This document shows, piece by piece, positions 1-5,709 of a stretch of 10,335 bases of DNA. How positions within the stretch are numbered: the first letter of the stretch is position 1; every line of letters starts with the position of its first letter. The notes beneath the pieces are model-generated. The model worked only from the letters and a program-made list of their open reading frames with translations, searched no databases and was not told the origin of the DNA. Origin of the DNA: Hyphomicrobiales bacterium (GTDB taxonomy: Bacteria > Pseudomonadota > Alphaproteobacteria > Rhizobiales > Afifellaceae); contig JACCSN010000290.1 in NCBI GenBank assembly GCA_013812985.1, positions 1 through 10,335 on the forward strand, written 5' to 3'. A program made the translations under genes and the position numbers.

Positions 1-286
1 TTGTGCCACGCCATCGCGATATCTTGAGGCAGAATGAACGATGCCACCCATGCGCTGTGGCTATTCGCTCCTCGGTATACGCCACTTCTGGCTTCCAGAT
101 CAGTGAGCCAAAGGCGAACAACCAAAGATCATCGCCCTCTCGATGTGGGGCAAGTGCCTCATCCAGTGCAGCGTCGTAGTCGGACTCGGTGTGATAAACG
201 ATGCCCGGCGATGGGCCGGCGTCTTCCAAGGCCCGATGGGCAAGCGCCACTAACTCCGGAACACGTCCTGGCCGCAGACCACGCAT
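1..286 (-). CDS. chaC: Gamma-glutamylcyclotransferase, ChaC family (N-terminal part, cut by left edge)
   Basis: This reading frame enters from the left edge and has no stop inside the window; 95 codons are visible. Residues 53-64 read DDLWLFAFGSLIW, the glycine-rich substrate-loop signature of GGCT/ChaC proteins (usually FGYGSLIW). Residues 79-95 (HGWHRSFCLKISRWRGT) match the conserved stretch that follows it in alphaproteobacterial ChaC proteins. The stretch PELVALAHRALEDAGPSPG (residues 10-28) fits the N-terminal extension of the longer rhizobial form. Family members cleave the gamma-glutamyl group of glutathione to 5-oxoproline and Cys-Gly in the cytoplasm; the catalytic Glu would lie beyond the edge. 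The start at 286 is only the first in-frame ATG. It has no clear ribosome site and lies inside the overlapping nuclease-like fragment, so the native 5' end may have been lost. Family assignment is confident; start and functionality are not. Confidence 0.75.
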   Translation of the reverse strand, partial: MRGLRPGRVPELVALAHRALEDAGPSPGIVYHTESDYDAALDEALAPHREGDDLWLFAFGSLIWKPEVAYTEERIATAHGWHRSFCLKISRWRGT

Positions 287-537
287 CGGCCGGCGCCGGC
301 CCGGTGGGGCCGCTCCCGGTAAGGCAAGGGGGGCACCCGAAAGCTTGCCGGGAGATCGTTTTCAGCGCCGACCCGCCATTGCCATCTGTCCTCGTCCGGG
401 AGCCGGTCGGCATATTTGACCTTGCAGGCCTCACGCGGATCGCCGACCGCGCCGAAGTGGTCGAGCAAAAGCCGCAGACGATCATTGACCAAAACCTGTT
501 CCATGGCGTTCGGCGCCAAAATGAATCCAAACCTCAT
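250..537 (-). pseudogene. Mosaic remnant: ISAs1-type transposase N-terminus joined to HNH-nuclease N-terminus
   Basis: A 95-codon frame seems to join two unrelated pieces. Residues about 12-42 (504-412) contain LLLDHFGAVGDPREACKVKY, which resembles the N-terminal DDE_Tnp_1-associated region of ISAs1-family transposases (DHF...DPR...KVxYPL). Residues about 44-93 (408-259) contain DRWQWRVGAENDLPASF, then PPLPYRERPHRAGAGRC and VVCGQ, which resemble the start of a rhizobial HNH endonuclease family with a CxxC zinc pair (here Cys85, Cys88). The frame stops two codons after VFR, where that family normally continues with its HNH core, and the DNA beyond reads as ChaC in another frame. No transposase catalytic core, HNH motif or IS end is visible. 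Both family matches are from memory of family patterns, so a genuine small chimeric protein cannot be excluded. Start 537 lacks a convincing ribosome site; 504 is an alternative ATG. Confidence 0.5.
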
Positions 538-587
538 AAATCATGCCGCCCGCCAAGCCGCCAGACCTCCTCACAATCCGTTAACCT

Positions 588-605
588 GACCACGGTGCCG
601 TGGTC
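588..605. promoter_or_regulatory. 18-bp interrupted palindrome upstream of the small-gene promoter (operator candidate)
   Basis: GACCACGG-TG-CCGTGGTC is an inverted repeat with perfect 8-bp arms and a 2-bp centre. It ends 15 bp before the -35 hexamer of the promoter at 621-648, so its centre lies near -58 relative to the predicted transcription start. That position suits an activator or a distal operator half. No known regulator motif is recognised. It could instead be a trace of the mobile-element debris to its left. Confidence 0.3.
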
Positions 606-620
606 GAAGTCCGGCTTTGG

Positions 621-648
621 TTGACCTGGTAAGGTTCCGCTCTATAGC
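621..648 (+). promoter_or_regulatory. Sigma70-type promoter candidate for the 80-aa gene
   Basis: TTGACC (621-626, five of six matches to TTGACA) is followed by a 16-bp spacer and TATAGC (643-648, four of six matches to TATAAT). Transcription would begin near 655 and give a leader of about 33 nt before the ATG at 688. Position, orientation and the good ribosome site of the downstream gene support the call. Confidence 0.5.
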
Positions 649-687
649 TAACCTCAAAGGCTCGATGTTTGGCCGCGGAGCAGGGCA

Positions 688-930
688 ATGCCAACTCAAC
701 CAACTATTCACGTTTTCCAGTGCGGCAACGGATCGCCTTACGGCTTCACCAAGGATCGCAGCGGATCCAACTTGCCGGAAGCCGAATGCCCGGAAGGTTG
801 GGTGTTTTTCAAGACATTGGAAACCGAGCCGTTTGAGCTGCCTCGCGTCGCCGTGGATATCGAAAAGGTTCATGCCGATATCGCCAAGACGGGCTATTCG
901 CTGGCGCCGTGGTCGGTCGGTCCCGGCTAA
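688..930 (+). CDS. Conserved-looking small protein of unknown function (80 aa)
   Basis: This is the only plausible plus-strand gene. It starts at ATG 688, preceded by GGAG with a 7-nt spacing, and has a promoter candidate 40 bp upstream. Codon choice (GCC, AAG, GGC, CGC, CTG) matches a genuine gene rather than a shadow frame, and no competing minus-strand gene is convincing here. The product is soluble and slightly acidic, with no signal peptide or membrane segment. It contains HVFQCGNGSPYGFT near the N-terminus and a conserved-looking PEAECPEGWVFFKT core (two Cys, at positions 12 and 34, and one of its two Trp), then a short tail ending in WSVGPG. I have an impression of similar short hypothetical proteins in Rhizobiales but cannot name a domain or function. 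It converges on the aco genes, with 210 bp between the two stop codons. No other gene is seen in that gap. Confidence 0.65.
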   Translation: MPTQPTIHVFQCGNGSPYGFTKDRSGSNLPEAECPEGWVFFKTLETEPFELPRVAVDIEKVHADIAKTGYSLAPWSVGPG

Positions 931-938
931 GCCGGTTT
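923..938 (+). terminator. Weak hairpin overlapping the stop codon of the 80-aa gene
   Basis: CCGGCT-A-AGCCGG (923-935) is a perfect inverted repeat that includes the TAA stop and is followed by only three T residues (936-938). It could act as a weak intrinsic terminator for the plus-strand gene. The short U tract and tiny loop make this uncertain. Confidence 0.25.
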
Positions 939-1140
939 CATCGCAGAAGGGCGCTGTCGAGGCCGCGTCAGATGTGATACGGGCGGGGCCATATCGGCCT
1001 GACGCGTAATCGCCCTGTCGGCATGAGACGAACGGCGCTGGAGTGAAGGACTCTCAAGGCCGGCTGTCTGGAGTTGTTCCTCTGCGCAAAATATTCTTGA
1101 ACACCCCAGGCGGCGATGGCCAGCGCCTCGCCTGCCCGAC

Positions 1141-2262
1141 TCAGCCTGCCCCCTTGATGAGTGCGTTGACCTCCACAGCCTTTTCCATATGCGGGATGTG
1201 ACCGGCACCGGCGATGCGCTTCACGCCGATGGAACCCGGCAGGTCTTCGCCGTGGGCAGTCGGAAGGATGCGATCGTCCGCGCCCCATATGATCTGGATC
1301 GGAACTTGCAGCTCGCCAAGCCGGTCGCGCAGCACGACGCGTTGTTGGTTGCCGGCGAAATTCGCCGCCGCGACAATCCGTAGTGCGTCCTGCGCCCCAT
1401 CCAGCCTCTTGAATTTCAGCACATCTTCAACCATGTCGGCCGTGACTGTCTCGGCTTTGGCGACCAGCATCTCGATCACCGGTCGGAGTTTTCGCGCGCG
1501 GCTTTCCGTGATGAAGCCGTTGATGAAGTCGCCGTTGATGTCCGAGCCAAGCCCGGCCGGCGCGATGAGGGTAAGCCGTTCCACACGATTTGGCGCGGTC
1601 AGTGCGATATGGAGAGCGATCGCCGCGCCGAGCGAATGGCCGACCAAGTGCGCTCTGTCGATCTGCACCGCGTCCATATAAGCGACGATCGTCGCCGCCA
1701 ACGCCGCAACCGAGCCGTCCGGCACCGTCTTGGTCGAACCACCATGGCCTGGCAGATCGACCGCGTAGACCTGGCGGTCTTCGGCCAGGGCCGCCTGGTT
1801 GAACATCCAGGTCGTCATATCGGCGCCGAAACCGTGAATGAGCAGGAGCGGGGTCGCATTCGCCGACGACGCGTCGGGCCCGAGCCGCAGATGCCGCAGA
1901 CGGTGCCCGCCCGCATCGACCACTTCCGCCGCCGGGCCGCCGCTTTCGCCCTTTTCGGCCGGCTTGAAGCTTGCCAGGAAGTCGTCAACGAAGCGATCGA
2001 TCTCGGTCTGCGGCACGTCGGGCTCGGAAACGACGCCGAGCAACGCGCCGACCGGAACCGTGTCGCCGTCTGGCACAATCTTGCGGCGCAGGACGCCCGC
2101 CACAGGGCTCTCGAAGACATTGGCGATTTTCGTCGTCTCGATGTCCATGATCTCCTGGCCGGCAGCGATCTCCGCCCCCTCGTCGACGGCCCAGCGGGCG
2201 AGTATGCCTTCCTCCATGGCAAGCCCCCATTTCGGCATGGTGATCGGCTGGATCGGCTTCAT
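1141..2262 (-). CDS. acoC: Acetoin dehydrogenase-type E2: lipoyl domain fused to alpha/beta hydrolase
   Basis: This 373-residue protein is the acyl-carrying component of the complex encoded with the two genes upstream. Residues 1-78 form a lipoyl domain that begins MKPIQPITMPKWGLAMEEG; the lipoylated lysine should be K45 in DIETTKIANV. After a short linker, residues about 120-373 form an alpha/beta hydrolase: HGFG (143-146, oxyanion region), GHSLG with nucleophile S200, Asp at WGADD (329/330) and H355 in GAGHIPH. There is no peripheral subunit-binding domain and no HxxxDG acyltransferase motif, as is usual for AcoC proteins but unlike classical pyruvate dehydrogenase E2. The ATG at 2262 was chosen because it gives the canonical lipoyl N-terminus and has AGGA 9 nt upstream. 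A longer frame from GTG 2343 overlaps the stop of the upstream gene (GTGA) but adds 27 residues of low-complexity type and lacks a ribosome site. It is the last gene of the operon seen here. Confidence 0.88.
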   Translation of the reverse strand: MKPIQPITMPKWGLAMEEGILARWAVDEGAEIAAGQEIMDIETTKIANVFESPVAGVLRRKIVPDGDTVPVGALLGVVSEPDVPQTEIDRFVDDFLASFKPAEKGESGGPAAEVVDAGGHRLRHLRLGPDASSANATPLLLIHGFGADMTTWMFNQAALAEDRQVYAVDLPGHGGSTKTVPDGSVAALAATIVAYMDAVQIDRAHLVGHSLGAAIALHIALTAPNRVERLTLIAPAGLGSDINGDFINGFITESRARKLRPVIEMLVAKAETVTADMVEDVLKFKRLDGAQDALRIVAAANFAGNQQRVVLRDRLGELQVPIQIIWGADDRILPTAHGEDLPGSIGVKRIAGAGHIPHMEKAVEVNALIKGAG

Positions 2263-2339
2263 GAGGATAAATCCTGTCCGCTTCGTCGGGCGACTGGTTC
2301 CCGCCCCCCAAGGCGAAAACCCGTCGCTGTCGGCTTTCG

Positions 2340-3368
2340 TCACTCGGCGGCGGCCTTGGCGCCGTAATCCATGACCTTGCGCACCGCCGCCTCGATCTTG
2401 GCGACGCTCGGAATGTAGAGATCCTCAAGCGCCGCCGAGAAGGGCACCGGCGCATGCGGCGCTGTGACAAGCTTGATCGGGGATCTGAGCGCTCCGAAGG
2501 CTCGGTCCGCGACCAGGCCGGCGATGTCGGCGGCCATGCCACAGCGGGGATGCGCCTCGTCGACGACGACGAGGCGGCCGGTCTCCTCCACCGTCTCCAG
2601 GATCGTGTCGGCATCCAGCGGCGAGGTCGTGCGCGGATCGACGACCGTGCAGCTGATCCCCTTCTTGGCGAGGCTGTCGGCCGCTTCATTGGCGAAGGTG
2701 ACCATCCGGCCGAACGCCACGATGGTGACGTCATCGCCTTCTCGCGTCACGTTCGCCTCGCCGAACGGGATCGCATAGGGCTCGTCCGGCACCTCCATCT
2801 CGGTATCGTACATCGCCTTGTGCTCGAAGAAGACCACTGGATCATCGTCGCGGATCGCCTGGATCAGCAGCCCCTTCGCCTCATAGGCGTTCGACGGCAG
2901 AACTACCTTCAGCCCGGGAATGTGGGTGAAGATCGGGTAGAGGCACTGCGAATGCTGCGAGGCGGCCCTGAAACCGGCGCCGTACATGGTGCGCACGACG
3001 AGCGGGGTGACCGCCTTCCCACCGAACATGTAGCGGAATTTCGCCGCTTGGTTGAATATCTGGTCGAAGCAGACGCCCATGAAGTCGACGAACATCAGCT
3101 CCACGATCGGCCTGAGGCCCGTCGCCGCCGCCCCCGCCGCCGCACCGACGAACGAGATTTCCGCCAGATGCGTGTCGAGGACGCGGTCGGGCCCGAATTG
3201 CGGGCGAAGCCCCTTGGTTACGCCGAGCGGCCCGCCCCAGGCGTCCTGATCGCCCTGCGTCCCGGTGCCGCCGGAAATATCCTCGCCCATAATGATGACG
3301 CGCGGGTCACGCTCCATCTCCTGGCGGATTGCCTCGTTGATCGCCTGCCGGTAGCTCTTCTTGGACAT
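2340..3368 (-). CDS. acoB: Thiamine-diphosphate-dependent dehydrogenase E1 beta subunit (acetoin dehydrogenase type)
   Basis: The 342-residue product is a full-length E1 beta of the 2-oxoacid/acetoin dehydrogenase family. It pairs with the alpha subunit in a cytoplasmic alpha2beta2 heterotetramer and supplies half of each active site. Visible landmarks are MGEDI (27-31), DTHLAEISFVG (65-75) with the predicted cofactor-activating E70, the QHSQ motif (138-141) followed by FTHIPGLKVVLPSN, DPRTTSPLD (244-252), and VDEAHPRCG in the C-terminal transketolase-like domain. DPRTTSPLD and the QHSQ region match AcoB/PdhB-type sequences. The ATG at 3368 has GAGGTG just upstream, overlapping the TGA of acoA; only 8 bp separate the two genes, so the two subunits are probably translationally coupled. 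The acetoin-specific label depends on the neighbouring AcoC-type E2 and the AcoA-type alpha subunit. Pyruvate or another short-chain substrate is possible. Confidence 0.9.
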   Translation of the reverse strand: MSKKSYRQAINEAIRQEMERDPRVIIMGEDISGGTGTQGDQDAWGGPLGVTKGLRPQFGPDRVLDTHLAEISFVGAAAGAAATGLRPIVELMFVDFMGVCFDQIFNQAAKFRYMFGGKAVTPLVVRTMYGAGFRAASQHSQCLYPIFTHIPGLKVVLPSNAYEAKGLLIQAIRDDDPVVFFEHKAMYDTEMEVPDEPYAIPFGEANVTREGDDVTIVAFGRMVTFANEAADSLAKKGISCTVVDPRTTSPLDADTILETVEETGRLVVVDEAHPRCGMAADIAGLVADRAFGALRSPIKLVTAPHAPVPFSAALEDLYIPSVAKIEAAVRKVMDYGAKAAAE

Positions 3369-3376
3369 CGCGCACC

Positions 3377-4354
3377 TCAGTAGTTCAGATAGACATCGGT
3401 CAGGAGGTCCGCCTCAGTCGGCAAGGGGGCAGCCTTCGCCTCCACCATGGTGCGGGCGATGTCGTCGCGCGCCGTGCGGTCTATCTGATCGAGCTCATCG
3501 GGCCGGAGCAGCGACGCCTCCACAACGCGCTGACGAAAGAGGATGAGCGGATCGGAATTCTGTCGCGCATTCGCCACCTCGTCGGCGGCCCGGTAGGTCA
3601 TCGCGTCGCCTTCGAAATGCCCGTAGAAACGGTTCAGGTTCACATGCAGGAGCGACGGCCCGCCGCCCTCCCGCGCCCGCTCGATCATCTCGCCGGACGC
3701 TTCGTAGACCTCGAAGAAGTCGGAGCCGTTCACCTGCCGCGAGGGCATGCCGAAACCCTCGCCGCGCCCGACCTGGCTTCCGGAAACCGACCAGCTCGAA
3801 GCAGTTGTTTCGGCGTAGCCGTTGTCCTCGGCGACGAACAGCATCGGCAGGTTCCAGATCTTCGCCAGATTATAGCTCTCCAGAATCGCCCCTTGGTTCG
3901 ACGCCCCGTCGCCGTAAAAGCACACGGCGACGCCGTCGGTCTTCAGCGTCTTGAAGGTGAGCGCCGCGCCGCAGGTGATCGGCCCGCCGGCGCCGACGAT
4001 GCCGTTGGCCCCAAGCATGCCCTTCGACAGGTCGGCGATGTGCATGGAGCCACCCTTGCCGCCGCACAGCCCGCCCTTCCTTCCAAAGATCTCCTTCATC
4101 ATTCCGTCGACGTCGCAGCCCTTGGCGATGCAGTGGCCGTGGCCGCGATGGGTCGAGGCGATGGCGTCGCGGTCATCGAGATGCATGCATACACCGACGC
4201 CGGAGGCCTCCTCGCCGGCATAGAGATGCACAAAACCAGGAATATTGCCGGCCGAGAACTCGACGTGCACCGCATCCTCGAATTCGCGGATGGTGCGCAT
4301 GCGCTTGTAGGCGGCAAGTAGTTCGTCGCGCGAGAGCTGCAGTCCGCTCGCCAT
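3377..4354 (-). CDS. acoA: Thiamine-diphosphate-dependent dehydrogenase E1 alpha subunit (acetoin dehydrogenase type)
   Basis: The 325-residue product carries the thiamine-diphosphate/Mg site of the complex. The cofactor motif runs from GDG (148-150, GDGASNQG) to DN (177-178, AEDNGY), the expected spacing for this family. Other landmarks are STHRGHGH (67-74), GLCGGKGGSMH (95-105) and the late active-site loop NRFYGHFEGDAMTYR. The GHFEGD.xTYR form of that loop is typical of AcoA rather than pyruvate dehydrogenase E1 alpha. The length matches bacterial AcoA. The start ATG at 4354 has a strong ribosome site (GGGAGGGA, about 5 nt upstream). It is the first gene of an acoA-acoB-acoC operon, with a sigma70-like promoter at 4394-4421. 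Together with E2 and an E3 encoded elsewhere, the enzyme would cleave acetoin, or a related alpha-hydroxyketone or 2-oxoacid, to acetyl-CoA (or another acyl-CoA), leaving acetaldehyde or CO2. Confidence 0.9.
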   Translation of the reverse strand: MASGLQLSRDELLAAYKRMRTIREFEDAVHVEFSAGNIPGFVHLYAGEEASGVGVCMHLDDRDAIASTHRGHGHCIAKGCDVDGMMKEIFGRKGGLCGGKGGSMHIADLSKGMLGANGIVGAGGPITCGAALTFKTLKTDGVAVCFYGDGASNQGAILESYNLAKIWNLPMLFVAEDNGYAETTASSWSVSGSQVGRGEGFGMPSRQVNGSDFFEVYEASGEMIERAREGGGPSLLHVNLNRFYGHFEGDAMTYRAADEVANARQNSDPLILFRQRVVEASLLRPDELDQIDRTARDDIARTMVEAKAAPLPTEADLLTDVYLNY

Positions 4355-4393
4355 AGAATCCCTCCCCGAAGCTGTTGTCCTATTATTGGCGCA

Positions 4394-4421
4394 ATGATAC
4401 CCGGCCGTGCCGACTTTGCAA
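4394..4421 (-). promoter_or_regulatory. Sigma70-type promoter candidate for the acoABC operon
   Basis: On the minus strand TTGCAA (4421-4416) is followed by a 16-bp spacer and TATCAT (4399-4394, five of six matches to TATAAT). Transcription would start near 4387 and leave a leader of about 33 nt before acoA. I looked for a sigma54 site (TGGCAC-N5-TTGC), which controls aco operons in several other bacteria, and found none in 4355-4590. Confidence 0.45.
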
Positions 4422-4547
4422 GCGAAGGCCGCTTAGCGAGGGTGGGCCGAAGGCGCCGTGAGGACGGCGCGCGCGTAACCAGCACGACGCTTTCGTCCTT
4501 AAGGCTCGCTGCCTTAAGTTCCGTCGAAGCGCTGCACCTCCGGGTGC
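4420..4547. repeat. Cluster of four stem-loops, possible RIME-like intergenic palindromic element
   Basis: The gap between the importer ATPase gene and acoA holds four perfect inverted repeats in a row: AAGCG/CGCTT (4420-4434, 5-nt loop), GCGCCGT/ACGGCGC (4453-4470, 4-nt loop), CTTAAGGC/GCCTTAAG (4498-4518, 5-nt loop) and GCACC/GGTGC (4534-4547, 4-nt loop). None is followed by a T tract on either strand, so they are not standard intrinsic terminators. The arrangement and sequence resemble the short palindromic mosaic elements scattered between genes in rhizobia. This is from memory and has not been searched. The segment ends at the -35 of the aco promoter. It may shield one operon from the other, protect mRNA ends or bind a regulator. 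The remaining bases of 4355-4590 hold no gene. Confidence 0.4.
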
Positions 4548-4590
4548 GTCGTCGGCCCGATCTTTGTGCCTGCGGTCAAGCGGTGATTCC

Positions 4591-5697
4591 CTAGAAATAC
4601 GCGACGCCGCTCTCGCGCGAGAACAGATGTATGCGGTCCTGGTTCAGGCGAATGACGCAGGGATCGCCGGAATCGCCATCGAATCCTGCCCGCGTGCGCA
4701 CCAGCAACCGCTGTTCCTCCGTCAGCTTGACATCGACGAGCGTATCGCCGCCCACGGGTTCGGTGACGAAGATGCGTCCGAGGGCAGCTCCGTCGCCGGG
4801 GTCTGCAACCGAACCGTTGCTGAGTGCTAGATCGTCGGGGCGAACGCCGAGCCGCACATCCGGCGCACTCGCGGCGCTGTTCAGCTGGCGGGCCTGCTGT
4901 GCCGTCAAGGGAACCCGGAACGAAGGGTGCGCGATGTAGAGGCGCTCACCCTGGCTCTCCAGCCGGCAATCGACGAAGTTCATCGGCGGCTCGCCCACGA
5001 AGCCGGCGACCCATTCGTTCACGGGATGATGGTAAATCTCGTCCGGGGTGCCGACCTGCTGCAGGACGCCCTGGTGCATGACTGCGATCCGGTCCGCCAT
5101 TGAAAGGGCCTCCATCTGGTCGTGGGTGACGTAGATGGTCGTTGTGCGAAGCTGCCGCTGGAGATGCTTCAGCTCGCCCCGCATATGCGCCCGCAACTTG
5201 GCGTCGAGATGGGCGATCGGCTCGTCGAACAGGAAAACCCGCGGCTCGCGGACGATCGCGCGGCCGATCGCCACGCGCTGCTTCTGCCCGCCGCTGAGCT
5301 GCGCCGGCTTGCGGTCGAAGAGATGCTCGATCTGCAGCATCGCCGCCGCCCGCGTCACCCGGCTTGCGATTTCTTCGGCTGACATGTTTCGCAGCCGAAG
5401 GGGGTTGGCGATGTTGTCGAAGACGCTCTTGTGCGGATAGAGCGCATAATTCTCAAACACCATCGCGATGTTGCGGTCCTTGGGCGCAAGGTCGTTGACT
5501 CGTGTGTCGCCAAAAAAGATGTCGCCGGAAGAGATATGCTCCAGACCGGCCAGCATCCGCAATGTCGATGATTTCCCGCAGCCGGAAGGGCCGAGAATGC
5601 AGAGAAACGAGTTCTCCTCGACCTCAAGGTCGAGGTCTTGGACGGCCATCGTCTTACCATAGTATTTCCAAACGCTGCGGATGCTGACCGAAGCCAT
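4591..5697 (-). CDS. Carbohydrate-type ABC importer ATPase (MalK/UgpC-like)
   Basis: The 368-residue product is the cytoplasmic ATPase that drives the adjacent permeases. Landmarks in order are Walker A GPSGCGKSS (36-44), Q-loop region VFENYALYPH (80-89), signature LSGGQ (134-138), Walker B RVFLFDEP (153-160), D-loop IAHLDA (161-166) and switch His192 in VTHDQMEA. A C-terminal TOBE/regulatory domain follows (about 235-368, with GVRPDDL). Full length and the TOBE domain place it in the CUT1/MalK group, which serves sugars, polyols and glycerol phosphate. Two changes are seen: the Q-loop glutamine is Glu82, and the D-loop reads IAHLDA rather than LSNLDA. ATG 5697 is preferred over TTG 5706 because AGGA sits 9 nt before it but directly abuts the TTG. 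It follows the second permease gene by 12 bp and ends the importer operon. The substrate cannot be inferred from the ATPase. Confidence 0.92.
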   Translation of the reverse strand: MASVSIRSVWKYYGKTMAVQDLDLEVEENSFLCILGPSGCGKSSTLRMLAGLEHISSGDIFFGDTRVNDLAPKDRNIAMVFENYALYPHKSVFDNIANPLRLRNMSAEEIASRVTRAAAMLQIEHLFDRKPAQLSGGQKQRVAIGRAIVREPRVFLFDEPIAHLDAKLRAHMRGELKHLQRQLRTTTIYVTHDQMEALSMADRIAVMHQGVLQQVGTPDEIYHHPVNEWVAGFVGEPPMNFVDCRLESQGERLYIAHPSFRVPLTAQQARQLNSAASAPDVRLGVRPDDLALSNGSVADPGDGAALGRIFVTEPVGGDTLVDVKLTEEQRLLVRTRAGFDGDSGDPCVIRLNQDRIHLFSRESGVAYF

Positions 5698-5709
5698 TTT
5701 GAACAATCC

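Noticed and set aside
34..624. Plus-strand 196-codon open frame
   Set aside because: Antisense to the ChaC and mosaic frames; the protein is low-complexity, Pro/Arg-rich and has no ribosome site.
964..1006. Inverted repeat CGCGTCAG ... CTGACGCG between the convergent genes
   Set aside because: The 27-nt loop and absent T tract make it a poor terminator, and an 8-bp repeat at some spacing is expected by chance.
968..1288. Minus-strand 106-codon frame overlapping the end of acoC
   Set aside because: Overlaps acoC in another frame, lacks a start signal, and shows no family character; treated as a shadow.
1609..2367. Long plus-strand frame antisense to acoC (252 codons)
   Set aside because: GC-rich codon structure of acoC leaves the opposite strand open; the translation is Arg/His-rich and has no recognisable domain.
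2454..3383. Long plus-strand frame antisense to acoB (309 codons)
   Set aside because: Exact antisense of a well-conserved gene; composition is typical of shadow frames in high-GC DNA.
3617..4321. Plus-strand frame antisense to acoA (234 codons)
   Set aside because: Shadow of acoA with no ribosome site and no domain signature.
4394..4594. 66-codon plus-strand frame in the gap upstream of acoA
   Set aside because: It spans the stem-loop cluster, is Arg-rich, and resembles spurious proteins predicted across intergenic repeats.
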